Positions 18,637-27,762 of a stretch of DNA of 64,000 nt are shown here, piece by piece. This DNA comes from Flavobacterium sp. ALJ2 (GTDB lineage Bacteria > Bacteroidota > Bacteroidia > Flavobacteriales > Flavobacteriaceae): the NCBI RefSeq assembly GCF_015594725.1, contig NZ_JADNRC010000011.1, positions 62,001 through 126,000 on the forward strand. Reading direction: 5' to 3'. The notes beneath the pieces were generated by a model, which did no database searches, had not been told where the DNA came from, and worked only from the letters and a program-made list of their open reading frames with translations. Each line of letters starts with the position of its first letter. Within the stretch, counting starts at the first letter, position 1. The position numbers were made by a program, and so were the translations under genes.

Positions 18637-18668
18637 AAGGGATATTCATTATCCCTTTTGTTGTTTTA
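18637..18668 (+). terminator. Rho-independent terminator
   Basis: AAGGGATA (18637-18644) pairs with TATCCCTT (18650-18657) around a 5-nt loop, followed by TTGTTGTTTT. A good candidate for the main stop of the ssb-PRTRC transcripts. Confidence 0.6.
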
Positions 18669-19003
18669 AGAAACTTCTTTTCTTCCCACAATAGCGGTCA
18701 AAGGAAAGAAGCAAAAGAAGACCGCTTTTGAGGACCACTCTTATTATTTTTTTCGTAAAATTACTCTGGATAATAACAAACTGTGATTTGAAAATTTTAC
18801 CTTACTTTCATTGTCTGTACTTAACATATTAGATTAGTATTTAATATTGCTTATTTTGGTCAAGGACAAATCCTCTTTCTTACCATTTGACTCTAAGATT
18901 GATAATCAAGAAATTAGCAATCTTAAAACAGCCTTGCTTAAATTATACAAAAGTAAAATCTACTTTTTTATCAATAAGTTAGTCAGATTCTGAATCCCTA
19001 ACT

Positions 19004-20746
19004 TTAATCATAATCATAATCAAGAGAACCAAGTTGATAAGTGGGATTATAAGCTCTACCAGAATTTGTTACACGACCTGTCTCTGATACAAGATGTAAT
19101 TCACGTTTTGCCCTTGAACAAATTACATACAATAATTTTTCAGCAGCCCTATTTACAGTTTCATTCCAATTAGGTAATTTTCCATGTAATAATCCAAAAG
19201 CAATGACTGTATCAAATTCCTCTCCTTTAATTCCATGACAAGTATTAATAACAACTCCTTCCTCATGTTTAAACATTTTTCTAAAACTCTCAATGTCTTT
19301 TGCTAAATCAAAATCAGGGTTTTCAAGTCTTGATTTTGCTCCATCAAAAAAAGCTTCCCAGTGTACTTCGAGCATTACATTTGAAGAAATTGTAATTCCT
19401 AACTTCTCAAATAATTCAAAAAAACATTCCTCTAAGTACTTTAATCCATCAGTCTCTTCAGATGAAATTGAGTTTATTAACTTCAATAATGTTTTTGCTT
19501 TAAATTCTTTATCTTCAAACAATATAATTCCCAAACTTTCTAACTCATTGATAAGTTCTGAAGCCCAACGTTTTCTTATCAGGAAAGCTTTTGGAGAAGG
19601 CAAGACGAGAAATAATCTCGCAATTTTAAACCAAGTGTTTTCTTTATTTTTGAGTAGAGGAGATAAACCCACTGCATCAAATTTAACATCGGGCAAAAGC
19701 GATTTTAATTTCCTTCCCATAGGAATTACAAGATACCAAGTTGGAGCGAGAACACATATCTCATGTTCGGGAACTCCTTCAGCAATTTTCTGCTTTATTA
19801 TTTCTGAAATACTAACAGTCAAATTATCCTTATGAACTGTTCTGTTATAAGTGATCACAGCGTTATCATCTGCATTTATTCCTAATGCTTTTATATCAAT
19901 GTCAGTGGTTTGAAAATTACGGTAATAATCAATAATTTGTTGATTTGACCTGTAATTTCCAGATAATTCCTTACTTGTGAAAACAACACCAAATTCTTTC
20001 TTAATCTCTTCAATTTCTTTTGCCACACCTCCCAATGAACCGTAAATTGCCTGATCCGAATCTCCAACAAAAAACATCTTACAATTCCCAGTTGCACCCT
20101 TCATTATTTTTGCCAAAATGGAATACTGTAATTGTTGTGTATCTTGGTACTCATCAACACATACCAAATGAAACATATTTTTAAGAATTTCAGATATTTT
20201 GGGATACGCTAAAATCAACTTATGTGCATAATGAAGTATTTGGTCGAAATCTATCAATTTCTTACTGGCAAGTGCTTCGTGGTATTCATCAAGTAATGTT
20301 CTGTAAACTGTCTCTTCCTTTTGTCCATTTGGCATATATTTTGTAGACACAGATTCCCAATAATTAAGTCCATAAGTTTTTTTCAACTCACTCATTAAAT
20401 TTTCAGAATTGTATTCATCTGAAATTGAAAACCCACTTTTAAGTTCATCTAAATAACACATATAGGGTCTGAGAATCCACTCCAAGCAAAAGGAATGAAT
20501 AGTACCAGCCCACAAATTTGTATCATCCGCATTTAGCTCTCTTATTCTCTTTTTTATTTCATCGGCCGCTCTATTTGTAAAAGTAACAGCTAATATAATT
20601 TTTTTAGAATTTGTCAGACGCTCTAACTCGTATGCAATTTTATAAGTAAGTGCCCGTGTTTTACCGCTCCCAGGGCAAGCAGTTAAAAGAACATTTCCAG
20701 GCTCAATTACTGCATCAGTTTGTTGAGAATTTAAACCTTTAAGCAT
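19004..20746 (-). CDS. gajB: UvrD-like SF1 helicase, Gabija GajB-type
   Basis: A 580-aa SF1A helicase. Motifs in order: Walker A ACPGSGKT (23-30), TFTNRAADEIKKR, Walker B DEYQDT (198-203), GDSDQAIYGSLGG, NYRSNQQI, and near the C-terminus TCHGIKGEEFD and VICSRAKREL. It overlaps the upstream OLD-family nuclease gene by 8 bp, which is the gajA-gajB arrangement. In Gabija, GajB is thought to sense or respond to phage-driven nucleotide or DNA changes and activate GajA. It is somewhat longer than the type GajB I recall. A class 2 OLD/UvrD pair acting in repair is the alternative reading. Confidence 0.8.
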   Translation of the reverse strand: MLKGLNSQQTDAVIEPGNVLLTACPGSGKTRALTYKIAYELERLTNSKKIILAVTFTNRAADEIKKRIRELNADDTNLWAGTIHSFCLEWILRPYMCYLDELKSGFSISDEYNSENLMSELKKTYGLNYWESVSTKYMPNGQKEETVYRTLLDEYHEALASKKLIDFDQILHYAHKLILAYPKISEILKNMFHLVCVDEYQDTQQLQYSILAKIMKGATGNCKMFFVGDSDQAIYGSLGGVAKEIEEIKKEFGVVFTSKELSGNYRSNQQIIDYYRNFQTTDIDIKALGINADDNAVITYNRTVHKDNLTVSISEIIKQKIAEGVPEHEICVLAPTWYLVIPMGRKLKSLLPDVKFDAVGLSPLLKNKENTWFKIARLFLVLPSPKAFLIRKRWASELINELESLGIILFEDKEFKAKTLLKLINSISSEETDGLKYLEECFFELFEKLGITISSNVMLEVHWEAFFDGAKSRLENPDFDLAKDIESFRKMFKHEEGVVINTCHGIKGEEFDTVIAFGLLHGKLPNWNETVNRAAEKLLYVICSRAKRELHLVSETGRVTNSGRAYNPTYQLGSLDYDYD

Positions 20747-22871
20747 TTAACTTAAATATTAATTTAGACAACACATCACTAGGTAACTCTTTAACAAAGA
20801 ATTCTAATGCCTCCGCTCCATCTTCCATTAAGATTATCTTATCAAGAATTGACTTATAATCGGTTTCGTCCCCCGTATAATGATAATCTTTCAATTTTGT
20901 AAGCCTATATTTTGAAATAGAAAGTAATATACTTTGATTAAGAGTTGGACACGCAAATACTAATGCATCTATAATATATTCAGGAATAACCGTAATATTA
21001 CTTACTTTTTCAGCAACCATAATTGCAAACCAGCCTTTTTTAAATTTTTCAGCTAACCGTAAAACTTCCTTACCAGAAATTGAAACATCCTTGTCTTTAA
21101 GCAATCCTATAATTCGATCTTTATCGGGTTGTTTTTTAAATGCCTTTTCAACCGTTTGAATAATTTCATGTGAATTTCCAGCAAGTAAAAAATCTACCTC
21201 AAAAGTATGTTTGGCATAGAATGGTTTGACGAAATTATTATCCGTACAAAAAAGATCTAACTTTTCTTTTCTGTCTATTCCTGAGATTTGAGAATTACGA
21301 CAATCTCTCTCGTATTGATTATCATCCTTTGGGTCTTTAGGCAACTTAACGATTGAAAGGTCATTATCAGTCAGAATACTACAATTCCTGCGTACTCTGT
21401 CATTATGAAATAATTGAGCAATATTCTCAAATCCAGTACTTCCGATATTTATTATAGAAATTCCCAGTTCATCTAATGAGACCCCAAATACCTTTTTTAT
21501 AATTTCAGGAATCAATATATGTTCAGCATCTCCCTCGACAAGGATAACTCCTTTTGCAAACAATAGGTTAGTTCTGTTGGCATCTAAATATCGTTCCAGT
21601 TTTGTTATTTTGTCTACTTTAAGATTCTTTGAAGGTGCATATACGTGAGCCGTTTGTTTTCCACGTCCTAAAATATTCATGGAACTTATTTCACATACCG
21701 AGGATATATGGGTGGAATGCGTAGAAATAAACACCTGCGTTTTTTCCTTATCTAACTTTTGAAACAGTGTTTTTTGAATATGGGTGTGTATATGCGCTTC
21801 GGGTTCTTCAATTAAAATAAAATTTGCAATCTTGTTTTCTTTCTTTATTTTTTCAAATTCTAATAATTTGAGTGAGAGGTAAATGAGGTTTGCTCCTCCA
21901 AGACTCAATTCCCATAATCGTCCTTCGTACCCTTCTTCATCAGGGTCTCCAACCCATAATTTTAAAGATTGAAGTATCTTTTCCATTTCTGAAGGCAACT
22001 CGGATTTAATATTTACATTAGGTGCGTACGTCTCACCAACGGCTTCTTTAATGGTTTCGGTAATACCTCTAGAAACGCCTTTTACTTCCTCTAATCCTGA
22101 AATATTTTTGTTTAAAATGTCAACCTGCTCTTCGATTTCATGTTTTTTGTCAATTGAAATATTTTTTTCTTTATCTCTTAACAGGTTTAATAATGGGTTA
22201 TCTCTGTATGAGCGTAAATCAGACTCTACATCCCGAAGTGCTTTTGCAAAAGTACAGGCGAATTCATTTGGAATTGAAATGCCATACATTTTTATACCAT
22301 AGACATCAGTTTGTTCGTCGTCAGGATCAGGAAAAGTAATTTCATTGAAATCGCCTACATATTGAGAATATGTTTCCTCATCTGAAAAATCAACATTACC
22401 TCTTCCTGTAAAAACTGATTCATAATCATTTAATGAAATTTCACTCAGTATTTTTTCTAATTCCTGCACTGTCTTATGCTCACTTTGAGAAAGTTTAAAA
22501 AGATTTCGTCGTATTTCAATCCTTGGACGGAAGAACAAACAATAGGTTCCTTGAGAACTATCATAATCGTCCACAGCACCTATTTTGTGCATTGCTATTG
22601 ATTGCGCTTCCTCACTAGAGTCGAGTTCTTGAAATTCTATTTGAATAATTATCCAATGCCCAGTCCATTTTCCGAGTGAACGATTAAAATCGTTTTCGTA
22701 TAATCTCACGCCCCTTGGCATGCTTTCATCAATCAGCAGCCTAATTGCATGAAAGAGATTTGTCTTTCCCGAACCATTTTCTCCGATAATGGTATTTACT
22801 CCTTTATTAAAATCTAGGGATACATTTCTGAAATTTCTAAAATTTCTTAGTGATAATTTTGATATAAACAT
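20739..22871 (-). CDS. gajA: OLD-family ATPase/Toprim nuclease, Gabija GajA-type
   Basis: A 710-aa protein with an ABC-type ATPase followed by a Toprim nuclease domain. Walker A GENGSGKT lies at 30-37, the signature ELSLGGANL near 311-319, Walker B with LIEEPEAH at 353-360 and the switch THSTH at 384-388. The Toprim part begins with ILVEGDAEH (Glu446) and continues with LTDND (Asp502, Asp504), so the metal-binding acids are present. GajA of Gabija nicks DNA when nucleotide pools fall. This protein is about 130 residues longer than the GajA I know; the extra length is mainly at the C-terminus. No gene precedes it on this strand, so it starts the two-gene operon. Confidence 0.82.
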   Translation of the reverse strand: MFISKLSLRNFRNFRNVSLDFNKGVNTIIGENGSGKTNLFHAIRLLIDESMPRGVRLYENDFNRSLGKWTGHWIIIQIEFQELDSSEEAQSIAMHKIGAVDDYDSSQGTYCLFFRPRIEIRRNLFKLSQSEHKTVQELEKILSEISLNDYESVFTGRGNVDFSDEETYSQYVGDFNEITFPDPDDEQTDVYGIKMYGISIPNEFACTFAKALRDVESDLRSYRDNPLLNLLRDKEKNISIDKKHEIEEQVDILNKNISGLEEVKGVSRGITETIKEAVGETYAPNVNIKSELPSEMEKILQSLKLWVGDPDEEGYEGRLWELSLGGANLIYLSLKLLEFEKIKKENKIANFILIEEPEAHIHTHIQKTLFQKLDKEKTQVFISTHSTHISSVCEISSMNILGRGKQTAHVYAPSKNLKVDKITKLERYLDANRTNLLFAKGVILVEGDAEHILIPEIIKKVFGVSLDELGISIINIGSTGFENIAQLFHNDRVRRNCSILTDNDLSIVKLPKDPKDDNQYERDCRNSQISGIDRKEKLDLFCTDNNFVKPFYAKHTFEVDFLLAGNSHEIIQTVEKAFKKQPDKDRIIGLLKDKDVSISGKEVLRLAEKFKKGWFAIMVAEKVSNITVIPEYIIDALVFACPTLNQSILLSISKYRLTKLKDYHYTGDETDYKSILDKIILMEDGAEALEFFVKELPSDVLSKLIFKLNA

Positions 22872-23096
22872 ATAATCTTTAAATAATTCTCTAAAATAGT
22901 TAAAATACCAGAATTATCCTTACAATTATTCTTTTTAATATTTGTACTTAATTTTTAAGGTGGAGAAATGTATCTTTCTCAATTTTGTCCTATTCTTTTT
23001 AATAGTTAAATAGGAAATAAAACAACCCGAAGTTTTGCTTCGGGTTCTGATTGAATGCGAATTTTATAAGGTAAAATTTAAACCAATATTGGTTGG
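22872..23096. other. Gap between the Gabija pair and the end of the tra operon
   Basis: 225 bp without a gene. It contains the tra operon terminator (23024-23046) and, on the right of the gap (as printed), the leftward promoter region of the Gabija pair, where I see no clear TAnnTTTG box. Confidence 0.55.
23024..23046 (-). terminator. Terminator of the tra operon
   Basis: AACCCGAAG/CTTCGGGTT, a 9-bp perfect stem with a 5-nt loop, followed on the minus strand by GTTTTATTT. It lies 51 bp after the traQ stop. Confidence 0.85.
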
Positions 23097-23537
23097 CTAA
23101 TCACTACTGTTAAACTCAAAACTCAGTTGCTTTTCATTACCGAAATTATCCGAAATACATACTTCAAGGGATTGGGAAACGACGGAATGTGAAGTATAAT
23201 ACAACCTGAATTGTTCTGCTGTTAATGGATACAAGTCATTAGGCTTATATGGAGTTTCATCTGAACATTGCAACGTTCCTTTTCCATCGAACTGAAAGTA
23301 ACGAATAAAATATTGCGTACCCTTATAATTACCTGTAGGCTGTATTGATATCCTGAGCTCCACTATATCTCCATTGGCAATTTCTTTGGGCACGGGCATT
23401 ACTTTTACTTCAAAAGGAAAATCATTTTGTATTTCCAGTTCGTCTTTACTACAAGATACCAAAGTAATTGAACTTAACAGGACTGCCACGAGTACAGGTA
23501 GTAATTCTATTGTGAATTTATTAAAAAATGCTATCAT
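23097..23537 (-). CDS. traQ: Conjugation protein TraQ (DUF3872), lipoprotein
   Basis: A 146-aa protein with a signal segment (about 8-28) ending in the lipobox LVSC, so Cys29 is probably lipidated and the protein anchored in the outer membrane. The rest matches the DUF3872 family (FPFEVKVMPVPKEIANGDIVE; TQYFIRYFQFDGKG). It is the last gene of the tra operon, 11 bp after traO. Its exact task in the pore is not known. Confidence 0.85.
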   Translation of the reverse strand: MIAFFNKFTIELLPVLVAVLLSSITLVSCSKDELEIQNDFPFEVKVMPVPKEIANGDIVELRISIQPTGNYKGTQYFIRYFQFDGKGTLQCSDETPYKPNDLYPLTAEQFRLYYTSHSVVSQSLEVCISDNFGNEKQLSFEFNSSD

Positions 23538-23548
23538 CGTTTTACGTT

Positions 23549-24109
23549 TTAAAAGTTAAACCTTAATCCTACTCCTACTGACGGTCGGAACTGTTTCATA
23601 TCAGTACCCCACAAAATTTTTGTACTCCCTTGAAGGAGCAGTACAAAATGATCAGAGAGGTACGTTTCGAGGGACAGTCTCCCACCTGCACCATAAGTAA
23701 AGTTGTCTTCGCTTACTATTTTCGCACCATCATATAACATCTGTTCTCCACCGTTGACACTTTCATAGCCCAGTACACCAGTTATCGCTACATTGAGTGT
23801 AATGTTCTTGTAGGTATCTCCTAAGAGGAAAAAGCTCCAACCGCCTTCTGCAGTATACGTTTCCTGTGGTATACGGAGATTCTTATAATTGTGATATTGA
23901 TGAGTATATTCCAAGACCCATAGCTGGTAATTACCTTTTTTTCCGTTTACGGTCATTGCTATATTAATGTAGTAATCATTGCCAATTTTATCAGTGGATA
24001 ATACACCTGTATTTACTTCCACTCCTTTTTGTTTGGGCAGCATTCGTTGCGCTTGAGCCACTATGCTTACCATCAAAACAAGCATCACAGTATAGATATA
24101 TTTTTTCAT
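23549..24109 (-). CDS. traO: Conjugation protein TraO
   Basis: A 186-aa secreted protein: signal peptide MKKYIYTVMLVLMVSIVAQA, then beta-strand-rich sequence ending in VGVGLRFNF, the aromatic C-terminus expected of an outer-membrane beta-barrel. It matches the Bacteroidetes TraO family and has the usual place between traN and traQ. Confidence 0.87.
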   Translation of the reverse strand: MKKYIYTVMLVLMVSIVAQAQRMLPKQKGVEVNTGVLSTDKIGNDYYINIAMTVNGKKGNYQLWVLEYTHQYHNYKNLRIPQETYTAEGGWSFFLLGDTYKNITLNVAITGVLGYESVNGGEQMLYDGAKIVSEDNFTYGAGGRLSLETYLSDHFVLLLQGSTKILWGTDMKQFRPSVGVGLRFNF

Positions 24110-24133
24110 GTTGTATTGTTGTTTTAATGAATA

Positions 24134-25027
24134 CTAAAATTTCAGGTGCATGTCGCTTATCAATAGGGCTTTTATCAAATCCGAATTTTCCACCTCAAGT
24201 TTTTGATGCCTCCCTCCGTTCTTCTCGAAAATCTCAATGATCAAGACCTTATCATCGGCAATGGTAAACTGGTCCAGCAGTAATACATTCTGGTCAGTCG
24301 TTTTCCCGCCAATGGCATCAAGAGGCTTATAAGTACGCAGGGGGATTATTGTTCTTTCCTGTAATACGGTTCGCCTGGCTAACTTTTTGTCGACAACTTT
24401 AAAATTGATAAAATCAATCTGGAAAGGAACATTGGTGCGGTTTGCGAGTTCCGTATGGAAGTAATACTTGCCGTTATGGATGTAAATTCCCTTCAGGGTA
24501 AACTGTATGCCGAAACTTTTTGCGCCAATATGCTTTACAAACCGTTTGTCTTTTTTATAGATGCTTTCCAGTATCAATCCTGCCAGAGATGGCGAGTTGT
24601 TTCCCAATTCTTCAAAAAGCACATCGTTTCCGTTGTTTTTATCCACTGCTTTCTGCATTGTCAGCAGGTTGTAGCTCAACGTCTGTGGACAGGAATTATA
24701 TTGCACATCGAAACTGTAAAAACGGCCATCATTAGTAATCACCGAAAAGTTAGTTTCCAGTTCAAAGTCTTTTGCTGAGGCTTTTACACGAAGTACATTC
24801 TCAGCATCTTCCGCTTTTCCGGCGATCAGATAGTCGCTTCCCAGATCGACGTATCGTATAGCAGTTGGAAAAATCAAATGCGAAGTCTTATCGTAAGTAA
24901 CCTCCATTCGGTACGGTTCTATCTTGCCTAATGCAAGGTGAGCTTCTGAATTATCCTGAGCAAAAGATGCTGCGACAGAGCCGATCAATAGGGCAATTGT
25001 CAATAAGGTTTTAAAATATTTTTTCAT
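24134..25027 (-). CDS. traN: Conjugation protein TraN (DUF4138)
   Basis: A 297-aa periplasmic protein with a signal peptide (MKKYFKTLLTIALLIGSVAASFAQ) and the DUF4138 signature near residue 45 (YDKTSHLIFPTAIRYVDLGSDY). The family is considered the VirB9-like outer part of the channel. It lies between traM (24 bp) and traO (24 bp). Confidence 0.9.
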   Translation of the reverse strand: MKKYFKTLLTIALLIGSVAASFAQDNSEAHLALGKIEPYRMEVTYDKTSHLIFPTAIRYVDLGSDYLIAGKAEDAENVLRVKASAKDFELETNFSVITNDGRFYSFDVQYNSCPQTLSYNLLTMQKAVDKNNGNDVLFEELGNNSPSLAGLILESIYKKDKRFVKHIGAKSFGIQFTLKGIYIHNGKYYFHTELANRTNVPFQIDFINFKVVDKKLARRTVLQERTIIPLRTYKPLDAIGGKTTDQNVLLLDQFTIADDKVLIIEIFEKNGGRHQKLEVENSDLIKALLISDMHLKF

Positions 25028-25051
25028 TGTTTACTTTATTAAGTTTTATTA

Positions 25052-26386
25052 TTATTTTTTAGAGACAAGGAACAATTGATGCCCTGCCTTTATTTTGACT
25101 TTCGGTGTCCTTACTTTTTTGGAGAAGTAACCTGAAATTCCCTGAACCACACCACGGCTTAAATCAGCCGCCATCTGCTGTCCTGCCGATTGCGTTAGCA
25201 TCAGGCTTGTCCCCGAAGTCTGGCTCATATTGCCAGCCATTTCGGAAATGGCATTCATTTCAGAAGAATACGGCACGGACAAACCTTGCTGACCATCCAG
25301 GTCATAAATGGTTATATCTACAGGAATGATATTCCCGCCCAGTTCTATGGAAGTTACTTTTAACTGTAAACGTCCAGCCTGAAGCTTTGCATTAGCGGTT
25401 AAGATTGTACCCTGCGGAATGGTACGGTTAGGTGTTTGGGCAGGCTCTAATAAACGAAGACGTACTGCACTTTCGCCTATAATCGTCTGCGTTTCCTGTA
25501 CACAGGCTTTGACACTATTCGTTGGCTGTACCACCTGCGGGACTGAACCTGTTGTATTAAAACTGTGGTTTTTAGTTTCGCTCCAATCCACTAAGAAGGT
25601 ACTGTCGGCTGGCTCGCGATATAATGCTGATACCGCACTTTTCCTTTTTGGGGTGAATGCTGCAAAATATTCTTTTTGAGTAGTGACAGAAGAAGCAGCA
25701 ACAACATTGTTTATGTTTGAAGCTTCACTGGAATTATTTCCCGAAGGAAGATATTTTGCAGCCATTTGATAGGATTTTTCCATGAGTGCCATCTGGTCAT
25801 TCACCGTTACACCGGCAGGAACATCTTTTTCAGCAAGCTTTTCTTTTAATTCTTCCAATTGTCGGCGGAGTTCCTGTGTTTCGCCGTTACCATCCTGATA
25901 GAAAGACCCTAATGTACTTTGGGCATTTCGATAGCTGTTTAGTGCCAGATTCCCAGATTTTCCTGACCTGCTGCTATTCTCACCGCTGTGGTCTTGTTCA
26001 CCGGAAAGTACCTCTTCTCCCTCATTAGATGTGCTGTCCTCGTTCCAATAATCTGAAAGTGAAGTAAGGGCACTACGTTTTTCCTGGTCTTTCTGTTCCA
26101 GCATTTCCTGTTCGTAAGCCTTGCTTTTATCCGTTGGCAACCCTGCTCCCGTCGCCTGTGGTACGGCATCGTTCAAACCGATGTTTTCAATTTCGTTTTT
26201 GTCTTCAGACGGTTTAAATATCATATACATACAACCTACGAACACAATGCCCATTAATCCGAATATCAGCGGTTTTTTGAGCTTCTCTACTTTGTTCTGC
26301 GTACCGTTTTGCAGTACATCAACGGTCGCTGCCGGGTTTCCTTCCGTCACCCGAACAACGGACTTTTTGTTCTCATTTTCTTTCAT
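25052..26386 (-). CDS. traM: Conjugation protein TraM (VirB10-like scaffold)
   Basis: A 444-aa inner-membrane-anchored protein. A short cytoplasmic N-terminus is followed by one membrane helix (about 39-57, LIFGLMGIVFVGCMYMIF), a long Ser/Gly/Glu-rich periplasmic linker and a C-terminal TraM domain (about 285-444, RLRLLEPAQTPNRTIPQGT). The layout is VirB10-like, spanning the periplasm to TraN/TraO. Its start overlaps the end of traL by 14 bp. Confidence 0.9.
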   Translation of the reverse strand: MKENENKKSVVRVTEGNPAATVDVLQNGTQNKVEKLKKPLIFGLMGIVFVGCMYMIFKPSEDKNEIENIGLNDAVPQATGAGLPTDKSKAYEQEMLEQKDQEKRSALTSLSDYWNEDSTSNEGEEVLSGEQDHSGENSSRSGKSGNLALNSYRNAQSTLGSFYQDGNGETQELRRQLEELKEKLAEKDVPAGVTVNDQMALMEKSYQMAAKYLPSGNNSSEASNINNVVAASSVTTQKEYFAAFTPKRKSAVSALYREPADSTFLVDWSETKNHSFNTTGSVPQVVQPTNSVKACVQETQTIIGESAVRLRLLEPAQTPNRTIPQGTILTANAKLQAGRLQLKVTSIELGGNIIPVDITIYDLDGQQGLSVPYSSEMNAISEMAGNMSQTSGTSLMLTQSAGQQMAADLSRGVVQGISGYFSKKVRTPKVKIKAGHQLFLVSKK

Positions 26387-26660
26387 AAATTTTATTTTTT
26401 AGAATTTTTGATAATGTGTCCTGTAACGATGCAGGACTTTCATTCTTTTTCAGGACAGGATTTTCGATATGCCCGATAACCATACTGTCTTCGGACGTTG
26501 CGATATCATACCAAACTTTAAAAATGACTCCTGCGGTAAGCAGCAGGTAGGCCATAAAAAAGTAAAGTGTGTATTTATGCTGTTTCCGTAAAGGCAATGC
26601 CTGCCAACGTTCGTCCAGTTTGTTAAAATACCTGACCATATTTTCCCTTAATTTTTTCAT
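26373..26660 (-). CDS. traL: Conjugation protein TraL (DUF3989-like)
   Basis: A 95-aa protein with one membrane helix (about 29-48, LYFFMAYLLLTAGVIFKVWYD). I place the start at the ATG at 26660 (MKKLRENMVRYFNKLDERW), because the 30 codons upstream in frame overlap the preceding gene and look non-conserved. Position between traK and traM fits TraL. The assignment rests on position and size more than on motifs. Confidence 0.75.
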   Translation of the reverse strand: MKKLRENMVRYFNKLDERWQALPLRKQHKYTLYFFMAYLLLTAGVIFKVWYDIATSEDSMVIGHIENPVLKKNESPASLQDTLSKILKNKIYERK

Positions 26661-26679
26661 ATGCTTGCAATTTGTCTTG

Positions 26680-27108
26680 TTATAGCTTGAAACGCTTTGG
26701 GCTTTGACCTGCCACTTGTTTTTGTTCATCATTGACCAAAGCAACCGCATCCACCGCTTTAAGAGCGGTTTCAGTAGACAGGTTTGTCAGTTCCGCTGTT
26801 TTCAGCAGTTGCCCAAAACGGTCTTTTTTCTCAATTTCCATTCTGTTAAGCGAGAATTTGCCGTTAAGGTATTTTACCCACATACTGCATTTTACACTTG
26901 GCTCCTCTTCTCCCGACCATTGCAGGTAGCCCGTCAGTAACAAATCCTGTTTAGGCAAACTATCGGTACCTTTTTGGCAGTTTTCAAGATACTCCCCAAT
27001 GCTTTCTTCCAGCTTTCCGGCATACGCTCCCTGCGTATGGAAATAGCCGTCATATCCTTTATCGGTAAGGATTTCTGCAAACGTGCTCAAATCTGATAAT
27101 ACTTCCAT
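26680..27108 (-). CDS. Conserved tra-operon protein, 142 aa, unassigned
   Basis: A soluble acidic protein with no signal peptide or membrane segment. The centre reads YLQWSGEEEPSVKCSMWVKYLNGKFSLNRMEIEKK, a beta-sheet pattern, and the C-terminus ends in a basic GQSPKRFKL. It sits between traK (11 bp) and traL (19 bp), so it is co-expressed. I do not recognise a named family; a chaperone or regulatory role would be guesswork. Confidence 0.75.
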   Translation of the reverse strand: MEVLSDLSTFAEILTDKGYDGYFHTQGAYAGKLEESIGEYLENCQKGTDSLPKQDLLLTGYLQWSGEEEPSVKCSMWVKYLNGKFSLNRMEIEKKDRFGQLLKTAELTNLSTETALKAVDAVALVNDEQKQVAGQSPKRFKL

Positions 27109-27119
27109 AAGATTGTTTT

Positions 27120-27743
27120 TTAGCGCTCAATGACTTCTATATCCCGGTTTTCTATCACCGCAAACTTTTCGATATTAAATCCCTGCGGGTTATTATCCGA
27201 ACGGACAGAGTTCACCAGGAAACAGGATGTAACTAAATTTCGTTTTGTCATATTACTGGAGCGGATGATAAATTGTTTGGCATAGCTGCGTACCGCATAA
27301 GGATAGGTCTCGAAATTGCAGACTACACTGTCCAGTTCGATGCGCTGCTGTACATTGCCTGATATGATACGGTTGTAATAGCCTTTTTCCGATAGGTCTT
27401 TGTAATAATCAAAGGCACTTTTATCGGCAAGATTGAATGCCCGTTTCATATTGCTTTCAATCGCGTTTTTGTCGGGAGCGAGCGTAAAGAAGAGTTCGTG
27501 GAAGCGTCTTACATGTTCCCTTGCTTCCACAGGACGGTTTATAGATGCATCCTGCGCAAGTGCAAGCATCAGCGATTTCCCATTGTCCAGTACATAGATT
27601 TTCTGTCGTTGCTGCTCCGCAAAATAATAGGAATGCCAAATGGCATATCCTGTAACTGCTATACAGAGTAAAGCAAACACGATGGCATATAATCTTATCT
27701 GCCTGAAGCTGTTTTCAATATTTCTTAGTGTTTTAAATTCCAT
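27120..27743 (-). CDS. traK: Conjugation protein TraK (VirB8-like)
   Basis: A 207-aa protein with one N-terminal membrane helix (about 17-36, LYAIVFALLCIAVTGYAIW) and a periplasmic domain, the VirB8 layout. The segment PVEAREHVRRFHELFFTLAPD is typical of Bacteroidetes TraK. It follows traJ by 19 bp. Confidence 0.9.
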   Translation of the reverse strand: MEFKTLRNIENSFRQIRLYAIVFALLCIAVTGYAIWHSYYFAEQQRQKIYVLDNGKSLMLALAQDASINRPVEAREHVRRFHELFFTLAPDKNAIESNMKRAFNLADKSAFDYYKDLSEKGYYNRIISGNVQQRIELDSVVCNFETYPYAVRSYAKQFIIRSSNMTKRNLVTSCFLVNSVRSDNNPQGFNIEKFAVIENRDIEVIER

Positions 27744-27762
27744 TTTTTTAAGGATTAATTAT

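Larger units (their letters stand above)
18504..19003. other. Gap after the PRTRC cassette with stacked hairpins
   Basis: No gene is seen in 500 bp. In order it holds a 5-bp stem (18504-18517), a 10-bp stem (18520-18562), a terminator (18637-18657) and a 7-bp stem (18693-18726). The rest, towards the Gabija-like genes, is AT-rich and featureless. Confidence 0.65.
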
